The position numbers were made by a program, and so were the translations under genes. Below are positions 26,197 to 35,182 of a stretch of DNA of 64,000 nucleotides, in pieces (position 1 is the stretch's first letter; each line of letters opens with the position of its first letter). Under the pieces are notes generated by a model. That model did no database searches, had not been told where the DNA came from, and saw nothing but the letters and a program-made list of their open reading frames with translations. Where the stretch lies: assembly GCF_017873965.1 (NCBI RefSeq), contig NZ_JAGGKT010000003.1, forward strand, positions 124,001 to 188,000, written 5' to 3'. The DNA comes from Ammoniphilus resinae (lineage in GTDB: Bacteria > Bacillota > Bacilli > Aneurinibacillales > RAOX-1).

Positions 26197-26297
26197 ACTT
26201 GGGTTGGACCCATATATTACTAAAGAAATTTGCATTTAATTGTGTTAGAATCAGCAAAAGGACCTCTTCAATCCAAAAAGAATGGGGACGTGAAGAA

Positions 26298-26699
26298 ATG
26301 AACCAAGTCTTTCTTATGTCTGAAAGTCCTGATATTCAATTCAAAACGAATGTAGTAGCAGGAGAAGAATCTACCACTGTACGTGTTTGCTTAAAAGAGG
26401 GGTGTAAAGGATGGTCAAAAAATCTCGATGTCATGGACTGTCCTTTCTGTAATGGGAAAATGGAGATTGCAGAGAAAAAAATCCCGATTGTACGAGCTGT
26501 TAATTCTTGTAGAAATTGCTTTTATCTGGTCAAGACAGAGAATGTTTGCATGCTGAAGGAAAAGAAACTTTGTTATCATGCAAGTGATTATTCCGAGGAT
26601 TGTGGATCGTTCAAAATAGAACGTAAAGCTGGCAAGAATGAACGAATAGAAAAACAAAAATTTGAAGAAAACTGGAAGAAAGAGCACACCCGCTCATAA
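26298..26699 (+). CDS. cysteine-rich zinc-ribbon-like protein (133 aa)
   Basis: ATG 26298, weak RBS GGACGTGAAG. Eleven cysteines occur, including VCLKEGC, DCPFCNG, CRNC, and later single cysteines (ENVC, KLCYH, EDCGSF). The first pairs look like a zinc ribbon; the later CRNCF...C...C...C group resembles a second metal site. The C-terminal ~25 residues are lysine- and glutamate-rich. No family recognised. The end of the gene forms half of a convergent terminator. Confidence 0.6.
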   Translation: MNQVFLMSESPDIQFKTNVVAGEESTTVRVCLKEGCKGWSKNLDVMDCPFCNGKMEIAEKKIPIVRAVNSCRNCFYLVKTENVCMLKEKKLCYHASDYSEDCGSFKIERKAGKNERIEKQKFEENWKKEHTRS

Positions 26700-26720
26700 T
26701 AATGCGGGTGTGTTTATTTG
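26685..26720. terminator. bidirectional terminator between convergent genes
   Basis: CACACCCGC (26685-26693) pairs with GCGGGTGTG (26704-26712); T-run on the plus side, A-run on the other. It overlaps the end of the cysteine-rich gene. Confidence 0.75.
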
Positions 26721-27052
26721 TCTTTTTTCATGATAGAGTTAATGCCTTCCACAATCTCTGAGGTTTGCGCTAGATGCTGATTTAATTCCGCAAGGGTGGG
26801 CAATCTAAAACGGAAATTACCGGTTTTTCTTTTCGGATGGGTGACCCGTTTTGCCTCAAGCTTCTTGATTCTGCGTGTCAATCGATTCTTTTTACGTAAC
26901 AAAGCTTCATTGAACGCGCTTAAAAAAGAAGGATTCTCTAGCATGCTCCTGATTACTTGCGGGTTGGATTCAAACCATTGGCCGTTAGTACGAAGCCATT
27001 TCCTTAAGTCAGGATTTTGTCTAAGGTATCTCTTGAATTGTCGGTGGGACAT
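26714..27052 (-). CDS. hypothetical basic protein, family A copy 1 (112 aa)
   Basis: ATG 27052 behind AAAGGAG. The protein is basic and helical: KWLRTNGQWFESNP, then a lysine/arginine block (KKNRLTRRIKKLEAKR), then FRFRLPTLAELNQ and SEIVEGINSIMKK. A clear paralogue lies at 60962-61303 (KWLKANEEWFKSNP...; SELINNINYI). No membrane segment or catalytic motif. The repeated W-L-x-x-N-x-x-W-F-x-S-N-P core suggests a conserved small domain of unknown function. Confidence 0.6.
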   Translation of the reverse strand: MSHRQFKRYLRQNPDLRKWLRTNGQWFESNPQVIRSMLENPSFLSAFNEALLRKKNRLTRRIKKLEAKRVTHPKRKTGNFRFRLPTLAELNQHLAQTSEIVEGINSIMKKDK

Positions 27053-27166
27053 AAACTTGCACTCCTTTCCCCAAAGGGGTCTGACCCTGGTTTTCTTATA
27101 GGTTATGTGTCAGATGACAGGTGTGTTTGTTTATATACCTAGACTGTTTACCTTTGACTTAAATAA

Positions 27167-27364
27167 TTAAGTTACAACCCATTTTCCCTTTCCTGTACTC
27201 TTTACTAAATTATTGTATTCCAACGTTTTCAAGTCCCTTTGAATGGTTCGCGAAGCATAGCCAAATTCCTCCGCCAATTCCGTGGAATGGACGGCCTTCC
27301 CTTTATTTTTTAGGTAAAGGTAGATGGATTTGATGCGGGTTACCATGCGTTCATGTGGACTCAA
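27167..27364 (-). CDS. small DeoR-type helix-turn-helix regulator (65 aa)
   Basis: From TTG 27364, 8 bases after AAAGGAGG. The product is essentially one winged helix-turn-helix: MVTRIKSIYLYLKNKGKAVHSTELAEEFG, then YASRTIQRDLKTLEYNNLV as recognition helix, then a short wing SKGKWVV-like end. No effector domain follows, so it may be a DNA-binding subunit on its own. It diverges from the sigma region-1.1-like gene, whose promoter it may control. Confidence 0.75.
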   Translation of the reverse strand: MSPHERMVTRIKSIYLYLKNKGKAVHSTELAEEFGYASRTIQRDLKTLEYNNLVKSTGKGKWVVT

Positions 27365-27521
27365 TAACAACGCCTCCTTTTGATTTAGCAACCTTGGATA
27401 AGAGGAAAAAGGTGTTAAACCTTCTAATATTATTGTACCATTTTACCTAATGCTTTCCAAAGTTCAATTTGAGGTATAATAAGAACATACATATTTGGTA
27501 TGGAAAGGCAGGTTTGTTTGA

Positions 27522-27749
27522 ATGACGAAAGATGAGCTTCTTACCATTTTGAAAGAAAATAATTTTGATGAAATTATTGAATTGATTGAGGATGCCGAAA
27601 CAGGGGATTTAGCGGAATTGGAACTGGTTGAATCTCTTGGTTTGCTTTACGATGAGCAACTAAATGAGGAGGTTCTTCGACTGCTGCAAGAATTAGGCGT
27701 GAAGATCATTTATGTTACCGACGTGGATGGAGAGGAAGAGGAAGACTAA
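27522..27749 (+). CDS. sigma-70 region 1.1-like small acidic protein (75 aa)
   Basis: ATG 27522; TATAAT at 27475-27480 upstream. Pattern LYDEQLNEEVLRLLQELGVKIIYV resembles the helix-and-strand end of sigma-70 region 1.1 (in RpoD: 'l...e.dEyyefLgeqGVeli'), and the end DVDGEEEED is acidic as in that domain. Free-standing region 1.1 proteins are known in Bacillales; the function is not established, with binding to RNA polymerase or DNA mimicry as possibilities. Confidence 0.6.
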   Translation: MTKDELLTILKENNFDEIIELIEDAETGDLAELELVESLGLLYDEQLNEEVLRLLQELGVKIIYVTDVDGEEEED

Positions 27750-27770
27750 ATAGAGAAAGGGGGGAGATGG

Positions 27771-28181
27771 TTGAGTAATCTAGATGATTTATTTATTTGT
27801 ACAAATCCAACCCGCAGGGATGTAAAGAATATTTTTCGAAGCGAAAAATATGCCCGCGGAATCCTCTTGAAAAATGGGGATATGATTGTTTGGAACGGGG
27901 ATGTTATGCATAGCAAGGTTCTTCCTTTTTTAACTGAGACGGGGATCCATTTTAGTGTTTTTGGAGATAAATTGGAAGTATGCTGGCAATTTGAATCATG
28001 GACAGAAATTCAAAAACGATTGAAGGAAGCTAAACCCTATCTAGAGGTATTGGGGTATCCCGAAGAGGGCAAAATCGTAATAGATACTGTTTTTTATACA
28101 CATAAAAAATACGCGTTTCCAGATATAAAATATAAGGATATATGGGAAGAAGGATATGAATTAAAACCGATAGATGCATAA
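27771..28181 (+). CDS. conserved hypothetical protein (136 aa)
   Basis: TTG 27771 behind GGGGGGAGA, 21 bases after the region 1.1-like gene, so probably co-transcribed. Mixed alpha/beta sequence (RGILLKNGDMIVWNGDVMHSKVL; YAFPDIKYKDIWEEGYEL). No signal peptide, membrane helix or recognised motif. Followed by a strong bidirectional terminator. Confidence 0.6.
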   Translation: MSNLDDLFICTNPTRRDVKNIFRSEKYARGILLKNGDMIVWNGDVMHSKVLPFLTETGIHFSVFGDKLEVCWQFESWTEIQKRLKEAKPYLEVLGYPEEGKIVIDTVFYTHKKYAFPDIKYKDIWEEGYELKPIDA

Positions 28182-28186
28182 AATAA

Positions 28187-28216
28187 AAAATTCCGGTTCA
28201 AGGACCGGAATTTTTT
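28187..28216. terminator. bidirectional terminator
   Basis: ATTCCGGT/ACCGGAAT stem with A-run before and TTTTTTATTTT after; serves the 27771 gene and ppdK from the other side. Confidence 0.85.
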
Positions 28217-28237
28217 ATTTTGAAGCTTTACTTCATG

Positions 28238-30883
28238 CTAATTCTTTTCTTCCAAAATAACCGCCTGAGCAGCAGACAGGATCCCGATGGGAATTAAATG
28301 GGGGACCGATGATAAATAATCCAACCCAAGGCGCTGGAAGAAACGAACAGATTTTTTCTCGCTACTTTGAACACCACAGGTTCCGACCTTTAATCGAGGA
28401 TTGCTTTCCCTCCCAGAGACCGTACCCATACGAATTAATTCTCCTACACCTTCCTCATCGAGTGAAACAAAAGGGTTTTCAGGCAAAACCTTGTAATCGA
28501 TATAATAAGCGAGATATTTCCCTTCTGCGTCATCCCGACTGTAACCAAAGGTTGCTTGGGTTAAATCATTGCAGCCAAAAATAATAAAATCAGCATATTG
28601 CACAATTTGCCTCGTTGTAATGCAGGCTCTCGGCAATTCGATAAAGGTTCCAATAGGAATTTCAATCTGGTCTTGATAGCGGGAAAATACATGACTTAAA
28701 GATTCCAATACTTGTTCCCGAACCATTTTCATCTCATTAGCATGGCTGACCAGTGGAACGATGATTTGCGGATGTACTTCGATTCCTTTGCATTTTAACT
28801 CAAGGGCAGCCTCTGCAATAGCTGTCACTTGCATATCATAAATTTCCGGGTAGGTGATTCCAATTCGGCAACCTCGATGCCCGAAGGAAGGGTTCAATTC
28901 ATGGAGTCCCTTTACTCTCCAAAAGAGCTTTTCTTTTTCCTGTACATCTTCAAAATCACGAGCCAACTTGGCACGTTCTATTTCAATGGACAATGTCTCG
29001 GCACTTGGCAAAAATTCATGGAGTGGTGGATCTAACAAGCGAATAATGACATCTTTTCCCTCCATGATGCGAAACATTTCTAGAAAATCACTTTTCTGCA
29101 TGGGAAGCAGGTTGTCTAAGGCCTTCTTGCGTTCCCATTTATTTTGCGAAAGGATCATTTCTTGAACGAGCGGAACTCGAACGGGATCCATAAACATTTG
29201 TTCTGTACGGCACAAGCCAATACCCTCAGCACCCAAGAATCTTGCCTGCATTGCTTCCTTGGGTGTATTAACACTTCCCAAAACGGCCATTTTTTTCCGG
29301 TCCTTTGCCCATCCTAGAAGTGTCATAAATTCATCGCTAAGGGTTGGGGCAATAAGAGGGACCTGGCCAATGATTACCCTTCCAGTGGAACCATCCAATG
29401 TGATGATATCGCCAGCCTTTAGTCTTTTTTCGCCAATTGTGACCTCCTGCTTTGCTTCATCCAAATTTATCGCTGAGCAGCCGACAACACAAGGTTTGCT
29501 CATGTCCCGTGCAACAACAGCCGCGTGACTAGTCATGCCTCCTTGACTAGTGAGAATGCCGACACTTGCTACCATTCCGTGGATGTCATCTGGGTTTGTG
29601 TCACGGCGCACGAGGATTACCTCATGACCAGTTCGCTGTAATCTTTCCGCCTCTTCGGAATCGAAAACGATCATCCCTGTTGCTGCCCCTGGGCTGGCTG
29701 GAAGGCCTTTAGCTATCACATTGACGTCTGTCTTTGGATCGAGTGTTTCGTGCAATAGCCCTTTTAAGGTATCCGGGTCGATGCGCAGCAAAGCTTCATC
29801 CCTGCTGATCAAACCCTCTTGAGCCATATGTACAGCAATCTTAATAGATGCTTTAGGGGTCAACTTTGCTGAACGAGTCTGCAGCAGATATAATTTTTTT
29901 TGTTCAATGGTAAACTCAATATCCTGTACGGAGCAATAATGCTTTTCTAGGGATTGCGCAATTTTTTTAAAGTCCTCGTAGGTTTCCGGCATTTTTGTTT
30001 TGAGCTCATTCAAACTACCAGGTGTTCGACTTCCGGAAACAACATCTTCCCCTTGGGCGTTCCAAAGAAATTCACCATAAAGTTCTGGGTCTCCTAGTGC
30101 CGGATTCCTTGTAAAGGCTACGCCTGTCCCGGAATCTTCCCCCATATTACCAAAGACCATTTCTTGCACTGTAACAGCAGTTCCTAACGTTTGTTCTATT
30201 TTATTTATCCGCCTATAGAGGGTGGCCCTTTGATTGTTCCAGGATTCGAAGACGGCACCTACGGCCATCATCAGCTGAACTTTTGGATCTTGTGGAAACT
30301 CTTCCTTTGATTCCTTTTTTACTAGTTTTTTATAGGCTTTAATTAACTCTAATAGGTGTTCAATATGCAACTCGGAGTCTTTCTCAACGCCAGCTTTTCG
30401 CTTTATTTGATCTAGTTCTCGTTCAAACTGATAATGGTCAATCTGTAAAACAATATCGCTAAACATCTGGATAAATCTGCGATAGGAGTCATAAGCAAAA
30501 CGCGGGTTTCCTGTGTTTTGCGCTAACCCCTTCACTGTCAAATCATTTAAACCAAGATTAAGGATTGTATCCATCATTCCAGGCATAGAGACAGGTGAAC
30601 CTGAACGAACAGAAACAAAAAGTGGATTTCTCGTATTTCCAAACTCTTTCCCTGTCTTTTGTTCTAACCTTAATAATGCGTAATCGATTTGTTTTTCGAT
30701 CTTTGAATTTATTTTCTTGCTATCTTCATAATAGAGACGGCAAGCATTTGTTGTTACCGTAAAACCGAAGGGAACAGGAAGGCCCAAGCTAAACATTTCC
30801 GCCAGATTGGCACCTTTTCTCCCGAGGAGATCATTCATCCGAGCATTCCCTTCCGAAAAAAGATATACATATTTGTCAGTCAT
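28238..30883 (-). CDS. ppdK: pyruvate, phosphate dikinase
   Basis: 881 residues from ATG 30883, about ten bases after AAAGGGGAAG; a longer frame to 30928 is not needed. N-terminal ATP-grasp domain (LLGRKGANLAEMFSLGLPVPFGFT; GNMGEDSGTGVAFTRNP), central phosphohistidine domain (GGMTSHAAVVARDMSKPCVVG, His ~451) and C-terminal PEP/pyruvate barrel (GIGLCRTEQMF; FGCNDLTQATFGYSRDD). It interconverts PEP and pyruvate with ATP/Pi and AMP/PPi. No adjacent PPDK regulatory kinase gene is seen here. Confidence 0.97.
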   Translation of the reverse strand: MTDKYVYLFSEGNARMNDLLGRKGANLAEMFSLGLPVPFGFTVTTNACRLYYEDSKKINSKIEKQIDYALLRLEQKTGKEFGNTRNPLFVSVRSGSPVSMPGMMDTILNLGLNDLTVKGLAQNTGNPRFAYDSYRRFIQMFSDIVLQIDHYQFERELDQIKRKAGVEKDSELHIEHLLELIKAYKKLVKKESKEEFPQDPKVQLMMAVGAVFESWNNQRATLYRRINKIEQTLGTAVTVQEMVFGNMGEDSGTGVAFTRNPALGDPELYGEFLWNAQGEDVVSGSRTPGSLNELKTKMPETYEDFKKIAQSLEKHYCSVQDIEFTIEQKKLYLLQTRSAKLTPKASIKIAVHMAQEGLISRDEALLRIDPDTLKGLLHETLDPKTDVNVIAKGLPASPGAATGMIVFDSEEAERLQRTGHEVILVRRDTNPDDIHGMVASVGILTSQGGMTSHAAVVARDMSKPCVVGCSAINLDEAKQEVTIGEKRLKAGDIITLDGSTGRVIIGQVPLIAPTLSDEFMTLLGWAKDRKKMAVLGSVNTPKEAMQARFLGAEGIGLCRTEQMFMDPVRVPLVQEMILSQNKWERKKALDNLLPMQKSDFLEMFRIMEGKDVIIRLLDPPLHEFLPSAETLSIEIERAKLARDFEDVQEKEKLFWRVKGLHELNPSFGHRGCRIGITYPEIYDMQVTAIAEAALELKCKGIEVHPQIIVPLVSHANEMKMVREQVLESLSHVFSRYQDQIEIPIGTFIELPRACITTRQIVQYADFIIFGCNDLTQATFGYSRDDAEGKYLAYYIDYKVLPENPFVSLDEEGVGELIRMGTVSGRESNPRLKVGTCGVQSSEKKSVRFFQRLGLDYLSSVPHLIPIGILSAAQAVILEEKN

Positions 30884-30940
30884 ACTGAACGCTTCCCCTT
30901 TTGACGAGAATTCCAGACGAAATACCAACGAATGGCTATC

Positions 30941-31435
30941 TCACCGCTCAAGATTTTTGAACATGAAGTAACGCGGATAATCTGGTTCGTCCATTTCCTC
31001 ATCTAAAATAACGTATCCGTTCTGCAAATAAAAAGATACGGCTTGTTGATTCATTTTGCTGGCATGTAAAAAAGAAGAACGTGCATCGAGCTCTTTACTT
31101 TTCTGTTCAAAGTGACGGAGCATATATTGTCCATATCCTTTTTTGCGAAATGATTTTTCAACAAACATTTGCATCAAGTAAGTGGTTGTTAGATTGTGTT
31201 GATAAAGGTAAAACCCAACTAATTTCTGCTTTGATGTAAATAAAAGATTACTATAACAATTTTGACTTGCAATCCCTTCGATATACCATCCTGAAATATT
31301 CGCGTAAAACATCTGATCGAAAACCATATTGTGAAAGTTTAAAGAGTACAGTTCTTTTTGATGATGTAAAATGAGGGGCAGGTATTCGTCCTTGAAAGAA
31401 ACCCAATGCAATCTTGATTCAGAAACCGGAATCAT
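30941..31435 (-). CDS. GNAT-family N-acetyltransferase
   Basis: 164 residues, ATG 31435 behind AAAGGGG. The acetyl-CoA binding motif is VEKSFRKKGYGQYMLRHFE (motif A, R-x-x-G-x-G) with the following LHASKMNQQAVSFYLQNGYVI (motif B). Substrate unknown. It lies 57 bases upstream of ppdK in the same direction and could share its transcript. Confidence 0.8.
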   Translation of the reverse strand: MIPVSESRLHWVSFKDEYLPLILHHQKELYSLNFHNMVFDQMFYANISGWYIEGIASQNCYSNLLFTSKQKLVGFYLYQHNLTTTYLMQMFVEKSFRKKGYGQYMLRHFEQKSKELDARSSFLHASKMNQQAVSFYLQNGYVILDEEMDEPDYPRYFMFKNLER

Positions 31436-31464
31436 AAATACCCCTTTCTATGATTGTGCATAAG

Positions 31465-31614
31465 TTACTTTTCTTTTGCTTCTGATTTAAAACGAGAGAT
31501 AATTTGTTGCATGCGCTCTTGTCTTTTCTTATCTTGTTCAGGAGAAACCTGTTTTCTCATTTTCCCATTCTTGGAAGTATCGGGTCGTTTTCGATTTGAG
31601 TTTGGTTTGTTCAT
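31465..31614 (-). CDS. small basic protein (49 aa)
   Basis: ATG 31614 after GGAAGGATGGGCACC. The 49 residues start MNKPNSNRKRPDTSKNGK and end ISRFKSEAKEK; over a third are Lys or Arg and there is no membrane segment. It sits 29 bases upstream of the GNAT gene on the same strand. No family recognised. Confidence 0.55.
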   Translation of the reverse strand: MNKPNSNRKRPDTSKNGKMRKQVSPEQDKKRQERMQQIISRFKSEAKEK

Positions 31615-31658
31615 GGTGCCCATCCTTCCACTATTTCCTTTAGTATACTAAATCTCAA

Positions 31659-32375
31659 CTAAATTTTCCTCCAGTTTGGCTTCCGTTCTTCAATAAAAGC
31701 AGCAGCCCCTTCTTTATAATGTTTAGACTGAATAGAAAGGGTCATTGCTCTTGCGGGATCCATATCCAAGAAAGCTGCTTTAGCATATTGAATGGCAATA
31801 GGTGATTTATCTTGAAAGAACTCTGTGAATTCTTCTAAATATTCTGCGAGGTGATTCTTTGATGTGACATGATCGACAATGCCATGGTCAAGTGCTTCAG
31901 ATGCTGTTAGAACTGCACCAGTCAAAATAAGGCGTTTAGCAGTTTGCCTTGGTACGAAGTTCTGGATACGCTTTGTATTATAAGCAAAACCGACATCAGT
32001 GCCAGGAAAACCAAGTTTGGCCTTTTGTTCCATTAGTCGGAAGTCACAAGCTAGTGCAAGTTCTGCTCCTGCCCCCATGGCATATCCTGTCATCTTGGCT
32101 ATGGTGATAAAGGGGGCTGTCTCGATTTTACTAAGCAACTGCTCATAGATCGAAAACAACGTCTCCACTTCTGATACATTCATCATTCGAAGGGCATGAA
32201 GATTCATCCCAACAGAGAAATGAGGTGCACCTTCAATAACCAAGATTCTTGTCTCCTCATCAATGGAGTTCAGTTGTTCAAAGAAATCTTGAACGAATGG
32301 GAGGTCAATTGGGTTCCCTTTTTTTTGCCTAAAATGGAGATGGGAGTAGAATTTTTCTTTTTTCAATGTAAACAT
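31659..32375 (-). CDS. enoyl-CoA hydratase/isomerase family protein
   Basis: 238 residues, ATG 32375 behind AGGAG. Crotonase fold: oxyanion-hole segments HFSVGMNLHAL (~residues 53-63) and MTGYAMGAGAELALACDFRL (~96-115). Glu in the GAELAL segment and a Gly/Asp at FPGTDVGF take the usual catalytic positions, though the second Glu typical of hydratases is replaced (GTDVG), so hydratase activity is uncertain. No beta-oxidation neighbours. Confidence 0.8.
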   Translation of the reverse strand: MFTLKKEKFYSHLHFRQKKGNPIDLPFVQDFFEQLNSIDEETRILVIEGAPHFSVGMNLHALRMMNVSEVETLFSIYEQLLSKIETAPFITIAKMTGYAMGAGAELALACDFRLMEQKAKLGFPGTDVGFAYNTKRIQNFVPRQTAKRLILTGAVLTASEALDHGIVDHVTSKNHLAEYLEEFTEFFQDKSPIAIQYAKAAFLDMDPARAMTLSIQSKHYKEGAAAFIEERKPNWRKI

Positions 32376-32532
32376 CTGTAAACTCCTAGAATTTTTTCTT
32401 TAGTTTACCATATTTTTTTGTCATTCAGAGAAGATTATATAACAGGAGCTTAAAAGTTGGGATTAGCAGTTTTCTCCAGTTTATGGTACATTGTAATTTG
32501 AATTTGGAGAGAGTGAAAGGGGTTATAAGAAG

Positions 32533-33426
32533 ATGCAAGTTGGTTTAATCGGCTTAGGAAAAATGGGTTTTAACTTATGCCAAAATATGGTGGAACATGG
32601 TCACGAGGTTGTAGCCTTCGATGTGAATCCTGAGGCCGTTGAAGAAGTGAAAAAAGTCGGTGCTGAAGGCGTAGGGAGTTATCAGCAGCTAATTCAGACC
32701 TTGCAAGGACCAAGGATTATTTGGTTAATGGTTCCACATGGTGTCGTTGATTCGGTTATTGATGAAATGACGCCCTTGCTATCAAAAGGAGATATTGTAA
32801 TTGAAGCCGGAAATTCACACTATAAGGAATCCCTTCGTCGCTATGAGAGATTACATAGCTCAGGAGTCCATTTTATGGATGTTGGGACGTCCGGAGGGAT
32901 GGAAGGGGCGCGCCATGGAGCTTGCTACATGATCGGCGGTGATGAGGAAGCGTGGAAAGTGGTAGAACCGATTTTTCGTGATACCGCCGTGGAAAAAGGC
33001 TATTTTTATGCCGGTAAAGCAGGCAGCGGACATTTTCTGAAAATGGTACATAACGGAATTGAATATGGAATGATGGCAGCCATTGGTGAAGGATTTGAGG
33101 TTTTAGAGAAAAGTGAATTTGACTATGATTATGAAAAAGTCGCCCGTGTGTGGAGCCATGGCTCGGTTATTCGCGGTTGGCTAATGGATTTAACTGAAAG
33201 GGCCTTTTCCAAGGATCATAAATTAGATGAAATTAAAGGGGTCATGCACTCTTCTGGGGAAGGAAAATGGACGGTTGAGACAGCTCTTGATCTACAATGC
33301 GCAACACCGGTCATTGCAATGTCTTTATTGATGCGTTATAGATCTACAGAAACGGACACCTTCACTGGAAAAGTAGTAGCAGCCCTTCGGAATGAATTTG
33401 GCGGACATGCTGTAGAAAAGAAGTAA
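32533..33426 (+). CDS. gnd: 6-phosphogluconate dehydrogenase, decarboxylating (short form)
   Basis: 297 residues, the length of the short YqeC/Gnd type rather than the ~470-residue form. N-terminal Rossmann GLIGLGKMGFNLCQNM, cofactor-region aspartate in VVAFDVNPE (favours NAD+), VIEAGNSHYKES, DVGTSGGMEGARHG and the substrate-lysine region GSGHFLKMVHNGIEYGMM. Makes ribulose-5-phosphate. Followed 34 bases later by the antiporter gene. Confidence 0.92.
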   Translation: MQVGLIGLGKMGFNLCQNMVEHGHEVVAFDVNPEAVEEVKKVGAEGVGSYQQLIQTLQGPRIIWLMVPHGVVDSVIDEMTPLLSKGDIVIEAGNSHYKESLRRYERLHSSGVHFMDVGTSGGMEGARHGACYMIGGDEEAWKVVEPIFRDTAVEKGYFYAGKAGSGHFLKMVHNGIEYGMMAAIGEGFEVLEKSEFDYDYEKVARVWSHGSVIRGWLMDLTERAFSKDHKLDEIKGVMHSSGEGKWTVETALDLQCATPVIAMSLLMRYRSTETDTFTGKVVAALRNEFGGHAVEKK

Positions 33427-33460
33427 CGAACGGAGAAATCAACCTAGATTCGTAAAGGGG

Positions 33461-34522
33461 ATGGCAATGAAGCCAAAATTACTTTACACCATCGTTATAT
33501 TCACCGTTCTTTTTAGCACATATGCCCATTTTTTCACTAGTTCAAGCGGTTTACAGTTTTTTTCTACGTCTTTGGCGATTATTTTCTTAGCCGGTCTGTT
33601 GGGGAAGGCAACGGAAACTGTTGCCCATTTTGCGGGGGAGCGTTTGGGAGGCTTTTTAAACGCAACCTTTGGTAATGCTGCAGAATTAATTATTGCTATC
33701 TTTCTTGTTCGAGAAGGACTGTTTGACATGGTTAAAGCGTCGATTACAGGTTCGATTATCGGTAATCTTCTACTCGTTCTTGGACTAAGTATATTTGCTG
33801 GCGGTTTAAAGTTTAAGCAACAGAAATTTAACCCTTTGTTGGCTGGGCACAATGCATCCTTAATGCTTCTAGGCGTGATAGCATTGTTTATACCTGCCGC
33901 ATTTGCACGAGATTTATCAAAAAACCATATGGACACCTTTAGTTTGGTCGTTGCCGGGGCTCTGATCGTGGCGTACTTCTTATGGCTGATTTTCTCTATG
34001 ATAACGCATAAAACAGAACTCTCGGATGATCCTCTGGGAAATCACGAACAAGAAGAAGAACCTTTATGGGGAAAGGGCACAGCCATTCTCATTTTGGTTG
34101 TCGCAACCGTTTTCGTTGCCATTCAAAGTGAGTGGTTAGTCCATAGCATTCAAGAAGTTGCACTTGCTCTAGGATGGTCTGAATTATTCGTTGGGGCTTT
34201 CGTAGTTGCAATTGTAGGAAACGCAGCTGAACATAGTGCTGCGGTTTTTATGGCGTTGAAGAACAAAATTGGTGGAGCTATGGAAATTGCGGTAGGAAGC
34301 AGTTTGCAGATTGCCCTACTTGTTGGGCCCTTACTTGTTTTTATCAGCCTGTTCTTTGGACAGCCGATGGATATTTTGTTTACCATGGAAGAACTTGTAG
34401 CCATTGGGGTTGCCGTATTTATTGCCATTTCCATTTCCAGGGATGGGATGACCAACTGGTTTGAAGGAATTCTTTTGTTTGTCGTTTATTTACTTATAGG
34501 AACAGCCTTTTATTTTGTTTAA
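33461..34522 (+). CDS. cax: Ca2+/H+ antiporter (CaxA type)
   Basis: 353 residues with about 11 membrane helices. The two inverted alpha repeats of the CaCA superfamily are plain: GNAAELIIAIFLV (first half) and GNAAEHSAAVFMAL (second half), each supplying the ion-binding Glu/Asn. An acidic cytoplasmic loop (DDPLGNHEQEEEP) separates them. Matches YfkE-type exchangers, which expel Ca2+ using the proton gradient. A terminator follows. Confidence 0.93.
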   Translation: MAMKPKLLYTIVIFTVLFSTYAHFFTSSSGLQFFSTSLAIIFLAGLLGKATETVAHFAGERLGGFLNATFGNAAELIIAIFLVREGLFDMVKASITGSIIGNLLLVLGLSIFAGGLKFKQQKFNPLLAGHNASLMLLGVIALFIPAAFARDLSKNHMDTFSLVVAGALIVAYFLWLIFSMITHKTELSDDPLGNHEQEEEPLWGKGTAILILVVATVFVAIQSEWLVHSIQEVALALGWSELFVGAFVVAIVGNAAEHSAAVFMALKNKIGGAMEIAVGSSLQIALLVGPLLVFISLFFGQPMDILFTMEELVAIGVAVFIAISISRDGMTNWFEGILLFVVYLLIGTAFYFV

Positions 34523-34526
34523 TATG

Positions 34527-34566
34527 AAAAAGGGACTGAAGATTAGAAAATCCAGTCCCTTTTTGT
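34527..34566 (+). terminator. terminator after cax
   Basis: AGGGACTG/CAGTCCCT stem flanked by AAAA and TTTTTGTG; works in both directions with the small gene at 34568. Confidence 0.85.
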
Positions 34567-34567
34567 G

Positions 34568-34684
34568 TTATTTCTTTTTTTTATCCAAATGGAACACACC
34601 GCGTTCAAGTGGTACTCCGTCTCTCATCAATCCATTTCTATTGCGAGGTGTCTTTTTCATATTGGCTTGCTCTTTTAATGCCAT
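34568..34684 (-). CDS. small basic protein (38 aa)
   Basis: ATG 34684 behind GGAGGGGG. The 38 residues read MALKEQANMKKTPRNRNG then LMRDGVPLERGVFHLDKKKK. The motif GVPLERGVFHLD is compact and looks conserved rather than random. Convergent with cax. Function unknown. Confidence 0.55.
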   Translation of the reverse strand: MALKEQANMKKTPRNRNGLMRDGVPLERGVFHLDKKKK

Positions 34685-34811
34685 TTTCCCACCCCCTCCA
34701 TCGATAGTTTAACCGAACGAGAGGTGTCACTTGCGAGGAAGCTGGTAGAACATTTCACCAATTCAACCGTAATTTCATAACCTAAACAAATACCCATTTT
34801 AGGTGATGAAA

Positions 34812-35174
34812 ATGCAAGGCGGAACGTTTCTTCGGTTATTGTTGTTTATTACAACTTTTGCCATTCTAACAGGTTTATGTATCCCACTTTTACTGGAAAA
34901 TCTTCTTCAGGTGGATGATAATAAAATTCAAAAGCGGGCGGAGTCTATAGTTGTTGATGCAGCAAAGTGGTACTTAATGCATAATGGAATACCAAACGAG
35001 ACAATGTATACGGATGATGTCAAAAAAGCACTTATACCAGAATATCTAAACAAATGGCCTGGCAAGTACCCCATTGTTTGTACGATAGATACACAAGGAA
35101 ATATTATTGTGGAAACCGTTGAGCCAGAAAAAATAAAGCCAGCTTGGCTAGCCTGGCTATTAGGGGATCCTTAA
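34812..35174 (+). CDS. pseudopilin-like membrane-anchored protein (120 aa)
   Basis: From ATG 34812 after AGGTGA. An N-terminal hydrophobic helix (residues ~6-30) is followed by ESIVVDAAKWYLMHNGIP and LIPEYLNKWPGKYPIVCTID. The one-helix stalk, the 'A-K-W-Y-L' helix and the 'Y-L-x-K-W-P' turn resemble type II/IV pseudopilins such as ComGC, but the prepilin peptidase site (GFTLIE type) is missing. No pilus genes are near. The relation is an inference from pattern. Confidence 0.5.
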   Translation: MQGGTFLRLLLFITTFAILTGLCIPLLLENLLQVDDNKIQKRAESIVVDAAKWYLMHNGIPNETMYTDDVKKALIPEYLNKWPGKYPIVCTIDTQGNIIVETVEPEKIKPAWLAWLLGDP

Positions 35175-35182
35175 CTTTCCCA

